A stretch of 53,097 bases of DNA from Spirosoma fluviale (lineage in GTDB: Bacteria > Bacteroidota > Bacteroidia > Cytophagales > Spirosomataceae): assembly GCA_945906795.1 (NCBI GenBank), contig CAMDRO010000010.1, positions 1 to 53,097 on the forward strand. The letters run 5' to 3'. Shown one piece after another: positions 18,667-27,342 of the stretch. The notes under the pieces are model-generated. The model saw only the letters and a list, made by a program, of their open reading frames with translations. It was not told the origin of the DNA and made no database searches. The translations under genes and the position numbers were made by a program. Positions within the stretch are counted from its first letter, which is position 1; every line of letters begins with the position of its first letter.

Positions 18667-19692
18667 ATGACTAGTTTAGAAGAATTAAAAAAGAAAATAC
18701 CAACTCAGATTGCTGTGATTGGTGGAGGAAGTTGGGCTACGGCATTAGTAAAAATTCTTTCAGAAAATCAGGTAAAAATTAAGTGGTGGATTCGCAGAAA
18801 AGCGGATGTTGATTTCATCAGAAAATACAACCACAATCCTAGTTATTTAACTGACGTCGCGATTAATCCACGCAAGGTAAAGACGTATAATAAAATGTCT
18901 GAGGCATTAAATGGTGTTGAATATATTATTTTAGCCATTCCCGCGGCTTTTATTCCGGTTACCTTAAAGGACTTAAATAAGAAGCATTTTGAGGGGAAAA
19001 AAGTAGTTTCGGCGATAAAAGGGATGATTCCAGAAGAAAATTTATTGGTCACGGATTGGATTACCCGAGAATTTAATTTGCCTATTGGGCAAACATGTGT
19101 GATTGCGGGTCCCTGTCACGCGGAGGAAGTTGCCTTAGAGAAGCAATCTTATTTAACCATTGCTTCTCCTAATATTGATGTGGCAAAATCATTTGCCAAT
19201 TTATTGAATTGCCGATTTTTACAAGCTAATGCAATTGCTGATTTATATGGAGTAGAGTATTGTGCCGTAATCAAAAACATCATTGCTATTGCCTGCGGGA
19301 TCACGCGAGGACTTGGATTTGGGGATAATTTCCAAGCGGTATTGGTCAGTAATGCCATGCAAGAAATTAAGATTTTTTTAGATGAAATCTATCCCAAAGA
19401 GAATCGAGATTTAAATAATTCAGGGTATTTAGGAGATTTATTGGTGACCGCTTATTCACAATTCTCAAGAAATAGGACTTTTGGCAATATGATCGGCAAA
19501 GGCTATTCGGTAAAATCAGCTCAAATGGAGATGAATATGATTGCCGAGGGCTATTATGCGGTTCGGAGTATTTATTTGATTGCCAAACAGCATCAAATTA
19601 AATTGCCGATCATCGACGCGGTCTACCACATTGTCTATGAGAAAACAAATCCTTTAGTCGAGATGAATACCTTAAAAGGATACCTTAAATAA
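18667..19692 (+). CDS. gpsA: NAD(P)H-dependent glycerol-3-phosphate dehydrogenase
   Basis: This 341-residue cytoplasmic enzyme reduces dihydroxyacetone phosphate to sn-glycerol 3-phosphate for phospholipid synthesis. It has the dinucleotide-binding 'IGGGSWATAL' near residues 18-27, 'WIRRKADVDFI', 'ILAIPAAFI', 'AIKGM', the conserved 'GVEYCAVIKNIIAIACGI' and 'LGDLLVTAYSQFSRNRTFG'. The length is typical. The start ATG at 18667 gives a slightly longer N-terminus than E. coli GpsA, which is common in Bacteroidota. The last 8 bases overlap the convergent HIT-family gene. Confidence 0.96.
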   Translation: MTSLEELKKKIPTQIAVIGGGSWATALVKILSENQVKIKWWIRRKADVDFIRKYNHNPSYLTDVAINPRKVKTYNKMSEALNGVEYIILAIPAAFIPVTLKDLNKKHFEGKKVVSAIKGMIPEENLLVTDWITREFNLPIGQTCVIAGPCHAEEVALEKQSYLTIASPNIDVAKSFANLLNCRFLQANAIADLYGVEYCAVIKNIIAIACGITRGLGFGDNFQAVLVSNAMQEIKIFLDEIYPKENRDLNNSGYLGDLLVTAYSQFSRNRTFGNMIGKGYSVKSAQMEMNMIAEGYYAVRSIYLIAKQHQIKLPIIDAVYHIVYEKTNPLVEMNTLKGYLK

Positions 19693-20080
19693 TAAAAGAC
19701 CGAATTAATTCCGCGGTTTTTGCGAGAGACTCAGGGCTCAACTTCAATTTTTCTTGAGAAAAATTAATATCTAACATCCGATTTAAAGGAACCAGGTGCA
19801 CATGTGCATGTGGCACTTCTAGGCCAATGACCGCTACACCAATGCGCTTACATGAAATCGCCTTTTTGATGGCTGGAGCAATGCGCTGAGCAAATTTCAT
19901 TAAGTCGGCTAAAACCTCCGGATCAAGATCAAAGATATAATCGATTTCTTGCTTTGGAATCACCAAGGTATGGCCTTCTACTAAAGGCATCACATCTAAG
20001 AAGGCTAAAAATCGATCATCTTCGGCAATCTTGTGGCAAGGAATTTCGCCCTGAACAATTTTAGAAAAAATAGTGCTCAT
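19685..20080 (-). CDS. HIT-family nucleotide hydrolase
   Basis: This 131-residue protein of the histidine triad family has 'IFSKIVQGEIPCHKIAEDDRFLAFLDVMPLVEGHTLVIPK' at the N-terminus and the triad 'HAHVHLVP' near residues 92-99, with the second His of the triad as nucleophile. HIT proteins of this Hint type hydrolyse AMP-linked or adenosine phosphoramidate compounds; the physiological substrate is usually unknown. It starts 2 bases after kup on the same strand, so it is probably translated from the kup transcript. Its 3' end overlaps gpsA by 8 bases. Confidence 0.94.
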   Translation of the reverse strand: MSTIFSKIVQGEIPCHKIAEDDRFLAFLDVMPLVEGHTLVIPKQEIDYIFDLDPEVLADLMKFAQRIAPAIKKAISCKRIGVAVIGLEVPHAHVHLVPLNRMLDINFSQEKLKLSPESLAKTAELIRSFII

Positions 20081-20082
20081 GG

Positions 20083-22044
20083 TTAGTCAATACGTCTTAA
20101 ATTACACTTGGAAACAGGCTTAATAATCAATGGCACTTTTTCCAATTTTACGGCATCACTATCTAAACCAAACCACTTGTCTTCCGAAGGAGTAAATTGT
20201 TTGACAAAGAAATAAGCCTTCATCACCATTCGGTCTAAAAGTGGCAATTCATTATCATAGGATAAGAATTTTTCAAGCACGACAAACCTGAAGTCGCCAA
20301 TAACATTTTGTTCATTCAATGATTTATATCGAGAAGTGATGTCTACCTCACCTCTAGAAACCATCTCTTCCACAACTTTTCTGAAGTATAAATTGATCCG
20401 TTGTTCCACTCGGAAACCTAATTTAAAATTAACTTTAATAATATCATCTTTCTCAATCACGGTTACTTTATAATCCATGGTATATGGCTCATCCAAGGTA
20501 TCTACGTGAACAAACCAATAAATATCGGCCTTTTTGGGTCTACGTTGAAAAATGGAATAAATGATTTTTGATTCAATATCGGCAACCCTACCGGCATTGG
20601 ACATAAAAACTAAATGCGTGGCATATTTAGGAATGGTATCGTCATTACTTAAGTCCTTTAACGGCTCTATATATTCTGACAAAGGCTCGTATTCGGTCAA
20701 TTTATTTTTAATGCGAGAAGCTCTAAACCAAATCCACATGACCAAGATAATCACACCCGCAATGAAAAGGGACACATAACCTCCATGGGTAAATTTCTGT
20801 AAATTGGCTACCAAGAAAGAGCCTTCTAAGGAGATGTAAACCACTAGGAAAAGTAGGATCCACCACATATCCACCTTCTTAATATGAAGGTAATAGGCCA
20901 TTAAAGAGGTAGTCATCAACATAGTCAAGGTGATCGCCAAACCATACGCGGCCTCCATATTGGCTGACTCCTTAAACCATAATACAACTCCCACACAACC
21001 CATCCACAATAAAATATTGATCGATGGTACATATAATTGGCCCTTTTGATCAGATGGATAAACCAAACGTACTTTCGGCCAAAAATTGAGCCGAATAGCC
21101 TCTGAAATCAAGGTAAAAGATCCTGAAATTAATGCCTGACTGGCAATCACTGCGGCGGCCGTAGCGACCATAATTCCGGAGAATAAAAATTCACGTGGGA
21201 GTAATTCGAAAATGGGTTTACGCCCATCCAAGGTCATTCCTTGATGCGCCAAAAGCCATGCACCTTGCCCAAAATATTGCAGTATTAAAGTGATTTTGAC
21301 AAAAATCCAACTTACCCGAATATTTCCTCGGCCGCAGTGGCCCAAGTCGGAATAAAGTGCCTCAGCCCCTGTTGTACATAAAAATACCGCACCTAAAGCC
21401 CAAAATCCCGCACTTCCAGCTTGGTGTGTCGTTAACAATTCCCAAGCATATACCGGAGAAATAGCCCGTAAAATAGACCAATCATTTTGTATCCAAATGA
21501 TGCCAAAAAGTCCCAACATGGAAAACCATAAAAGCATGATCGGCCCAAATAACTTTCCTACCACTTTCGTTCCAAAAATTTGGAAAATAAAGAGAATGGT
21601 TAAAATAAATATGACAATGGGCACCGTATCCGTAACAAAAGGAGTTCCATCTGGATGATGAAGCATGCGCAAACCTTCCACCGCGGAAGCGACTGAAATA
21701 GGTGGCGTAATAATGCCATCCGCTAGTAATGCCGCCCCACCGATAATAGCTGGCAAAGTCAACCATTTTGCATGACGTCTCACTAACGAAAAAAGGGCAA
21801 AAATTCCGCCCTCACCCTTGTTATCTGCACGAAGAATTAATATGACATATTTAAGTGTAGTCTGTAATGTCAAAGTCCAAAAAATACAAGACAAGCCCCC
21901 TAAAACCGTCAAGGAATTAATGGGTTCATCCCCTATGACCGCTTGCATTACATAGAGAGGAGAAGTACCAATGTCCCCATAAATGATCCCCATAGCTACC
22001 AAAAGTCCAGCAGCCGTGAATTTATTTTTGTGTTTTTGTTCCAT
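20083..22044 (-). CDS. kup: KUP-family potassium uptake protein
   Basis: This 653-residue membrane transporter has about 12 predicted spans followed by a ~190-residue soluble C-terminal domain. The start 'AAGLLVAMGIIYGDIGTSPLYVMQAV' carries the family hallmark GDIGTSPLY. 'RADNKGEGGIFALFSLVRR' and 'LLADGIITPPISVASAVEGL' follow, and these are typical KUP signatures. KUP proteins import K+ with protons, mainly at low external K+ or under acid or osmotic stress. A full promoter (TTTG-18-TATATTTG) is visible ~120 bases upstream and overlaps a 14-bp palindrome, so regulated transcription is plausible. A HIT gene follows after 2 bases. Confidence 0.96.
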   Translation of the reverse strand: MEQKHKNKFTAAGLLVAMGIIYGDIGTSPLYVMQAVIGDEPINSLTVLGGLSCIFWTLTLQTTLKYVILILRADNKGEGGIFALFSLVRRHAKWLTLPAIIGGAALLADGIITPPISVASAVEGLRMLHHPDGTPFVTDTVPIVIFILTILFIFQIFGTKVVGKLFGPIMLLWFSMLGLFGIIWIQNDWSILRAISPVYAWELLTTHQAGSAGFWALGAVFLCTTGAEALYSDLGHCGRGNIRVSWIFVKITLILQYFGQGAWLLAHQGMTLDGRKPIFELLPREFLFSGIMVATAAAVIASQALISGSFTLISEAIRLNFWPKVRLVYPSDQKGQLYVPSINILLWMGCVGVVLWFKESANMEAAYGLAITLTMLMTTSLMAYYLHIKKVDMWWILLFLVVYISLEGSFLVANLQKFTHGGYVSLFIAGVIILVMWIWFRASRIKNKLTEYEPLSEYIEPLKDLSNDDTIPKYATHLVFMSNAGRVADIESKIIYSIFQRRPKKADIYWFVHVDTLDEPYTMDYKVTVIEKDDIIKVNFKLGFRVEQRINLYFRKVVEEMVSRGEVDITSRYKSLNEQNVIGDFRFVVLEKFLSYDNELPLLDRMVMKAYFFVKQFTPSEDKWFGLDSDAVKLEKVPLIIKPVSKCNLRRID

Positions 22045-22164
22045 TATAAAAAATAGCGTAGTAAAATTTTATCCAAGTCGGAATTATTTATGATTAGAAT
22101 ACAAAATTTGCAAAAAATTGTACTATTTGTGGTTGATTAATTTAAATATTTCAAGAAACGGAGG

Positions 22165-22194
22165 CAAATATACCTTCAATTTTGATATATCAAA
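22165..22194 (-). promoter_or_regulatory. Promoter for kup with overlapping palindrome
   Basis: On the minus strand TTTG (22194-22191) and TATATTTG (22172-22165) are 18 bases apart, close to the Bacteroidetes sigma-A layout. The -33 box is one arm of the perfect palindrome TTTGATATATCAAA (22181-22194), a possible operator. The leader to the kup ATG would be ~115 bases. Confidence 0.6.
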
Positions 22195-22249
22195 TAAGGT
22201 TTTGATTTTTTCTTGAATAAGATGAGATAAGGGGCTGTTCGCCAATGAC

Positions 22250-23644
22250 TTATTGAATGTAATAATAGCCAAAAATAATGTCCATTTCATCTTCAGAGGT
22301 CAATCCAAACCTTAATGTATTATTGGTATTATTCACATAGGTAACTACGGAAGTCAATCCTTCCCCTTCTTTCAGAGCAATCGGCTTTGCGTAATTGATG
22401 ACTTTAGGGTGGGCCCAGTCGTTGTCTTCGTAAATAATTTCGCCATCGCGAGCGCCGCCCTTAATTTTGATTTGGAACAGTTTCCCTCTTTCATGGGTGT
22501 GTGAGGTGAGCGATACGATTATAACCGATTTACCAGAGCCTTTCACAAATCCATCAAAACTAAAGAAGTCCTTGGTGATAACAGTCGTTTGATTTGGGGG
22601 AAGTGAGAAACTTGAATTATTAAAATCAATCATATTAACCACATTTTTAACCTGTGATTGAGGAATGGTATACAGATTTACATAATTCTCCCCGTATAAA
22701 TTATCCTTCGTTTTGTTGAAATAATGAGGATTCAAGTCAACTGAACTATTGATTGGCAACTTTAACGCAGTACCTTCTGGAAAAGAATAGTCTGAATTCG
22801 GATCAGTGCCTCCACCCAAAAAAATATGATTTGACATCTGCAAAACGGTGTTGATATTGAGTGAATTATCAGAATTCCTCAAGTCTCTCAGTTCATCCAT
22901 ATTGGGCAACATAAGTTTGGATCTGAAATCATACACGACTAAATGATGGCTATTTGCTCTCGATTTAAGTTTAATACGAGATACATAAACGGCCTCAGTA
23001 TTATTTAAAGGCCGACGAACAAAAATCTCCCGTTCAAAATTAGGTGGGACAATAAATCGATCCACTTTCAATTGAAATCCAGTTTTCCCCTCTTTCACTG
23101 GAGAATCTAAGGCTGAAAAATCTGTGGGCTCAGTGAAACTAGGTGTTGTATCATCTAATAATTTGGCATCGACTACCTCTCCTTTATCTGGAGCGCCTGC
23201 TTCGATCCATTTTTGAACGAAGTCCAATTGGCCTTTGCTCACAGCTTTTCCACCCAAAGGCATAGGAGCCCCATAATTAGCAGATACATGATGACTTAAA
23301 TCCCAATTTAATTTATGAAATAATAGACTTTCGGCCGATGAAAATTTCTTGACTCTTTGTAGTTTGTTGGCTACGGCAACCGAATTTTTGGGAGTTGCCC
23401 CAATTAAATTTCCGTAAGCAAGTCCTTTGGCCAGAACTAAGCCATGCTGAGCATATGAGGCATCTTGAATAGATAGATGGCATCCAGAAGTAGCGCAACT
23501 GGGAGTCAATAATTTATCTTGCAATAAGTCAAACGAGTTAATGGTCGCTGTCTGAGAAATGGGACTTGCGGGCACATCGACTGAAGATTTACTGCAAGCG
23601 AGTAAACTCATTGTGACCAAAATAACATAGAAGGTATTTTTCAT
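22250..23644 (-). CDS. Lipoprotein with cytochrome c-like and copper monooxygenase-like domains
   Basis: I start this at the ATG at 23644 (464 residues) because 'MKNTFYVILVTMSLLAC' is a lipoprotein signal with C17; the reading frame is open 30 codons further up but without a signal sequence. The N-terminal domain (~40-155) has a CATSGCH haem-type site (C50-x4-C55-H56) and an 'APMPLGG' Met (128) that could be the axial ligand. The C-terminal domain (~185-464) resembles peptidylglycine/dopamine-type copper monooxygenases. All six copper ligands seem present: H233-H234 ('SHHLVVYD'), H307 ('NPHYFN'), H382/H384 ('SHTHERG'), M454 ('EDEMDIIFGYYY'). This suggests a periplasmic or surface oxygenase with built-in electron delivery; the substrate is unknown. 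The ATG overlaps the stop of the upstream AlbA-domain gene (ATGA). Confidence 0.82.
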   Translation of the reverse strand: MKNTFYVILVTMSLLACSKSSVDVPASPISQTATINSFDLLQDKLLTPSCATSGCHLSIQDASYAQHGLVLAKGLAYGNLIGATPKNSVAVANKLQRVKKFSSAESLLFHKLNWDLSHHVSANYGAPMPLGGKAVSKGQLDFVQKWIEAGAPDKGEVVDAKLLDDTTPSFTEPTDFSALDSPVKEGKTGFQLKVDRFIVPPNFEREIFVRRPLNNTEAVYVSRIKLKSRANSHHLVVYDFRSKLMLPNMDELRDLRNSDNSLNINTVLQMSNHIFLGGGTDPNSDYSFPEGTALKLPINSSVDLNPHYFNKTKDNLYGENYVNLYTIPQSQVKNVVNMIDFNNSSFSLPPNQTTVITKDFFSFDGFVKGSGKSVIIVSLTSHTHERGKLFQIKIKGGARDGEIIYEDNDWAHPKVINYAKPIALKEGEGLTSVVTYVNNTNNTLRFGLTSEDEMDIIFGYYYIQ

Positions 23645-24336
23645 TTCAAAGAATATTGATCGAACGATTCTCCAGGAATTATTTTTAAAACTTGTGCTAA
23701 AACTAATAAAATTAATTTCCTTGACGCAATCCAAGTGGGTAATTTATTTAAAACGGCAAATTCTTCTAAGGTTATCGTAGGTTTATTTCGTAAATATTCC
23801 ATCAACCAGCGTTCGGAATCTCCATAGGAAAACTGAATTCCCTCTTGGTTTTCACGTCGTAAAATCTGCTTCATTTCTTTACTTGCCTGTACAGTCCTAT
23901 CTTTTATCCGAACAAAACACTGCGCATGAGAATCTGTACTTAGTTGGACATAGTGCGGTTTGTCCACACTTTCAAATACTTGATACACTAAAACGGTTCG
24001 ACCATTATCCAACGAAATTGGGTAAGCGGTATAGGAAAAAGCGGGAAAGCAATATTTTTCAATCGCACGCTCTAATAAAAACTGTTCTTCTTCAGCAAAC
24101 TTGAGGCCGCCTATTTGACCTTCATCTGACACCCCTAAAAATAAATGACCTCCGTCGGTGTTGGCAAAGGCCACCAATTCCTTGATAATCTTCTCAGGAA
24201 ACTTCACTTTCATTTTAAATTCAAGTCGCTGGCCCTCTCCATGACGGACTAAATTTTTAAGATTTTTTAAATCTAAAAAATCATTTTCATGCTCCCAATT
24301 TGTGGATTCCAATAAAATTTCTGATCCCGATCTCAT
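23641..24336 (-). CDS. AlbA_2 (Schlafen-type) domain putative ATP/nucleic-acid-binding protein
   Basis: This 231-residue cytoplasmic protein has an AlbA_2/Schlafen-like domain at ~30-160: 'GEGQRLEFKMK', then the hallmark 'ELVAFANTDGGHLFLGVSDEGQIGGL', and 'CFVRIKDRTVQASKEM'. A C-terminal ~70 residues look helical ('LMEYLRNKPTITLEEFAVLNKLPTWIASRKLILLVLAQV'), possibly a winged helix. Proteins of this group are usually annotated as putative ATP-binding proteins or transcriptional regulators; biochemical function is mostly unknown. It is the first gene of a two-gene unit with the haem/copper lipoprotein, coupled by ATGA. That hints at a regulatory link, but this is inference. Confidence 0.85.
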   Translation of the reverse strand: MRSGSEILLESTNWEHENDFLDLKNLKNLVRHGEGQRLEFKMKVKFPEKIIKELVAFANTDGGHLFLGVSDEGQIGGLKFAEEEQFLLERAIEKYCFPAFSYTAYPISLDNGRTVLVYQVFESVDKPHYVQLSTDSHAQCFVRIKDRTVQASKEMKQILRRENQEGIQFSYGDSERWLMEYLRNKPTITLEEFAVLNKLPTWIASRKLILLVLAQVLKIIPGESFDQYSLK

Positions 24337-24432
24337 GCGCTATTAAACTCATTTCAATTTACAAAAGTTTTGAAATTAAGCAATTCCTGAAAATATTTTT
24401 TTACTTAGTATAGTTATTCGCTAGACAATGTG

Positions 24433-24440
24433 TATTTTTG
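24433..24440 (+). promoter_or_regulatory. Possible -7 box (TATTTTTG) for the cysHDN operon
   Basis: It matches TAnnTTTG only 14 bases before the cysH ATG, implying a very short leader. The -33 element is unclear. Confidence 0.4.
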
Positions 24441-24454
24441 TGAAAATTTAAAAA

Positions 24455-25147
24455 ATGGAACTCGAATCCTTAGGAAATTCCCTGATGAATTTGCCATTAG
24501 AAGACCGATTAAGTCTTTTAACGTCTGTCTATTCAAAAGATATCATTGCATTTTCAAGCTCTTTTGGGCAAGAGGATCAGGCCATCACCCATGCGATTGC
24601 CACACAAAAATTGCCCATAAAAATTTTTACGTTAGACACTGGAAGGCAGTTTCAGGAAAGTTATGAGTTGATGGACCTGACGAAAAAAAAATATCAGCTC
24701 GACTTAATTACCTATTTCCCAAATCATGATAAAACCGAAATGTTGGTTCGCGAAAAGGGATATAATTCTTTTTACTCATCGGTTGAAAATAGGAAGGAGT
24801 GTTGTTTTATTCGTAAAATGGAGCCACTAGGGAGAGCGTTAGCGGGGGTAAATATTTGGATTACGGGATTGCGCGCTGAACAATCTGAAAATAGGGCTAA
24901 TATGCCGATCGTGGAATGGGATGAGGCTAGAAATTTAATGAAGGTTAATCCTATTATCGATTGGAGTTTTGAAAAATTGAATGCCTACTTAATTGAACAT
25001 AAAATCCCACAAAACCCTTTACATAAAAAAGGATTTATTTCGATTGGATGTGCCCCATGTACCAGAGCAATAGGACCCGATGAGCACCCGAGAGCGGGAC
25101 GATGGTGGTGGGAAAATTCTCAAAAAGAGTGCGGATTACATGCCTAA
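24455..25147 (+). CDS. cysH: Adenylyl-sulfate (APS) reductase
   Basis: This 230-residue enzyme reduces activated sulfate to sulfite with thioredoxin-type electrons. 'IIAFSSSFGQEDQAI' and 'IFTLDTGRQF' bind the nucleotide. The iron-sulfur ligands of the APS-reducing subtype are all present: C116-C117 ('KECCFIRK') and C199/C202 ('GCAPC'). The catalytic Cys is C226 in the C-terminal 'ECGLHA'. PAPS reductases lack the four cluster cysteines, and no CysC kinase appears here, so APS is the probable substrate. The gene opens the operon cysH-cysD-cysN; the cysD start lies 10 bases after its stop by my choice of start. Confidence 0.94.
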   Translation: MELESLGNSLMNLPLEDRLSLLTSVYSKDIIAFSSSFGQEDQAITHAIATQKLPIKIFTLDTGRQFQESYELMDLTKKKYQLDLITYFPNHDKTEMLVREKGYNSFYSSVENRKECCFIRKMEPLGRALAGVNIWITGLRAEQSENRANMPIVEWDEARNLMKVNPIIDWSFEKLNAYLIEHKIPQNPLHKKGFISIGCAPCTRAIGPDEHPRAGRWWWENSQKECGLHA

Positions 25148-25157
25148 AATAAAAAAA

Positions 25158-26084
25158 ATGAGTACAAAAATGTCAGCCATTCACAATAAAATAGGTCATT
25201 TCCCTAGAGAGCTTGAGGATGAATCGATTTACATCATGCGCGAAGTGGCCGCTCAATTTGATCGACCAGCACTTTTGTTTTCAGGTGGAAAAGATTCAAT
25301 TACCTTAGTGCGCTTAGCACAGAAAGCTTTTTTCCCCGGGAAAATCCCTTTTCCTTTGGTTCATATTGACACTGGACATAATTTTCCAGAAACGATTGAA
25401 TTCAGGGATTGGTTGGCCAAAGAAACGGGGGCCGAGCTTATTGTCCGCTACGTCCAAGATTCTATAGACCAAGGAAAAGCGACAGAAGAAAGGGGGAAAT
25501 ATGCGTCTCGGAACGTATTACAAACTGTCACTTTATTAGACACCATCGAAGAGTTTAAATTTGACGCCTGCATTGGTGGGGCAAGACGTGATGAAGAAAA
25601 GGCTCGAGCAAAAGAGCGTATATTTTCGGTTCGAGATGATTTTGGCCAATGGGATGCCAAGCGCCAAAGACCTGAATTGTTTGATATGTTGAACGGACGT
25701 ATTTCAGTCGGCGAAAATGTGCGTGTTTTCCCTATTTCCAACTGGACAGAATTGGATGTCTGGAATTATATCAAAGAGGAGAAAATGGAAATCCCGAGCA
25801 TCTATTTTGCTCACCAACGACAAGTCATTCAGCGCGATGGAATGCTCTGGGCCGATTCCGAATATTTAAATAAAGAGGCTGATGAAATTCCATTTGAGAC
25901 TACGGTCCGATTTAGAACCGTGGGCGACATGACTTGTACTGCTGCGGTTAGTTCACATGCGGTGGATATCGATGTCATTATCGAAGAAATTTTATCGGCA
26001 GAAATTTCAGAAAGAGGAGCCCGCATCGATGATAAAAGATCGGAAGCGGCGATGGAGAAAAGAAAACAACAAGGTTATTTTTAA
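25158..26084 (+). CDS. cysD: Sulfate adenylyltransferase subunit 2
   Basis: This PP-loop subunit makes adenosine 5'-phosphosulfate from ATP and sulfate together with the GTPase CysN. It has 'FSGGKDSITLVRLAQKAF' (pyrophosphate loop), 'HIDTGHNFPETIEFRD', 'CIGGARRDEEKARAKER', and the C-terminal 'EISERGARIDDKRSEAAMEKRK.QGYF', all typical. I chose the ATG at 25158 (308 residues), which gives the normal length. ATGs at 25140 (overlapping cysH by 8 bases) and 25170 are alternatives. The frame is open further upstream inside cysH, but those codons encode nothing family-like. cysN follows after 7 bases. Confidence 0.94.
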   Translation: MSTKMSAIHNKIGHFPRELEDESIYIMREVAAQFDRPALLFSGGKDSITLVRLAQKAFFPGKIPFPLVHIDTGHNFPETIEFRDWLAKETGAELIVRYVQDSIDQGKATEERGKYASRNVLQTVTLLDTIEEFKFDACIGGARRDEEKARAKERIFSVRDDFGQWDAKRQRPELFDMLNGRISVGENVRVFPISNWTELDVWNYIKEEKMEIPSIYFAHQRQVIQRDGMLWADSEYLNKEADEIPFETTVRFRTVGDMTCTAAVSSHAVDIDVIIEEILSAEISERGARIDDKRSEAAMEKRKQQGYF

Positions 26085-26091
26085 TTAAGAG

Positions 26092-27342
26092 ATGGATATT
26101 TTACGCATAGCAACGGCAGGTTCAGTAGATGATGGAAAAAGTACATTAATTGGCCGCTTGTTGTATGAAACAAATTCGATTACCAAAGATAAAATTGAAG
26201 CACTAGAAAGTGCATCTAAAAGGAAGGGTTTAAATTTTTTAGACCTTTCTTTGTTGACCGATGGCCTAATCGCTGAACGGGAACAAGGAATTACAATCGA
26301 CGTGGCGCATATTTATTTTTCCACGCCCACCAGAAAATACATCATTGCGGATACGCCAGGCCACATAGAATATACTAGAAATATGGTAACCGGAGCATCT
26401 AATGCAAAGGTTTCTTTGATTTTAGTGGATGCCCGACAAGGTATTGTGGAACAAACCGCCAGGCACCTATCCATCGCTTCCTTACTGAGAATTCCTAAAG
26501 TGATCATATGTGTCAATAAGATGGATTTGGTTCAATATCAGGAATCAAAATTCAATGAGATTCGTGATAAATTATCCGAGTTAGTTCGCAAAACTACTTT
26601 CCAAGGCCAAACGGTTTCATATCTTCCCATCTCATCGTTGTTTGGTCAAAACATCACCAAGAAGGCTGTAGAAATGCCTTGGTTCAACGGGAATACCCTA
26701 TTAGAGGAACTGGAAACTTTCGAATTTGCAGAAACTTTAGCTCAGGCACCCGCTCGTTTTCCGGTCCAATTTGTCGTTAGACCCATGACGGAAGCCTACC
26801 ATGATTATAGAGGGTATGCTGGAAAAATAAGTTCAGGAACATTTAAAGTGGGCGATGAAATTCGCGTTTTGCCTACGGGACAAACGAGCACCATTGCGAC
26901 CATTGAAAAATTTGAAAAATCATTAGATCAGGCTATCGCGGGAGAATCCATCGTCATGACCCTGACGAATGATATTGATATTTCTAGAGGAAATTCTATT
27001 GTATTGGCCTCAGAAACCAATGTGCCTTCTTTAAAAGATTTCTCGGCACATGTTTGTTGGCTCGACCACCAAGCCCTAAGCCCAGGGAAAACATATCTTT
27101 TACAACATGGCATCCATGTCACCAAAGCGAAAATCACTCAAATTACAGAGCGCCTTGATGTAACTCAGCAAACATCGACCACAGAAGTAGGGCAGTTAAA
27201 TTTGAATGAAATCGGAAAGATTTCCTTGCGAACAGCCCAGGCCATTTCTGCTGATGTGTATGCTGAAAATCCATCCAATGGATCTTTTATCTTGATCGAC
27301 GAATTTTCGAACTCGACGGTTGGCGTGGGATTCGTAGTTTAA
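26092..27342 (+). CDS. cysN: Sulfate adenylyltransferase subunit 1 (GTPase)
   Basis: This 416-residue EF-Tu-like GTPase couples GTP hydrolysis to APS synthesis by CysD. G motifs are 'AGSVDDGKST' (G1), 'EREQGITIDVAHIYF' (G2/switch), 'DTPGHIEYTRNM' (G3), 'VNKMDLVQY' (G4) and 'PISSLFG' (G5 region). The two beta-barrel domains follow. No CysC kinase domain is fused to the C-terminus, in line with an APS-reducing route through cysH. It closes the cysHDN operon. Its stop codon directly abuts the crtZ stop (TAATTA, 27340-27345). Sulfite reductase genes are not in the window. Confidence 0.95.
   Translation: MDILRIATAGSVDDGKSTLIGRLLYETNSITKDKIEALESASKRKGLNFLDLSLLTDGLIAEREQGITIDVAHIYFSTPTRKYIIADTPGHIEYTRNMVTGASNAKVSLILVDARQGIVEQTARHLSIASLLRIPKVIICVNKMDLVQYQESKFNEIRDKLSELVRKTTFQGQTVSYLPISSLFGQNITKKAVEMPWFNGNTLLEELETFEFAETLAQAPARFPVQFVVRPMTEAYHDYRGYAGKISSGTFKVGDEIRVLPTGQTSTIATIEKFEKSLDQAIAGESIVMTLTNDIDISRGNSIVLASETNVPSLKDFSAHVCWLDHQALSPGKTYLLQHGIHVTKAKITQITERLDVTQQTSTTEVGQLNLNEIGKISLRTAQAISADVYAENPSNGSFILIDEFSNSTVGVGFVV

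Noticed and set aside
22181-22194. FNR/CRP-type site before kup
   Set aside because: TTGAT and ATCAA are separated by two bases, not the four of an FNR box, so I keep it only as an unassigned palindrome.
23645-23734. Longer N-terminus (30 extra residues) for the haem/copper lipoprotein
   Set aside because: The extension lies inside the AlbA-domain gene and would bury the clear lipoprotein signal; the ATG at 23644 overlaps the upstream stop as ATGA.
25080-25157. Upstream in-frame start for cysD within cysH
   Set aside because: It would overlap cysH by 68 bases and encode residues unlike any CysD; the start at 25158 gives the family length.
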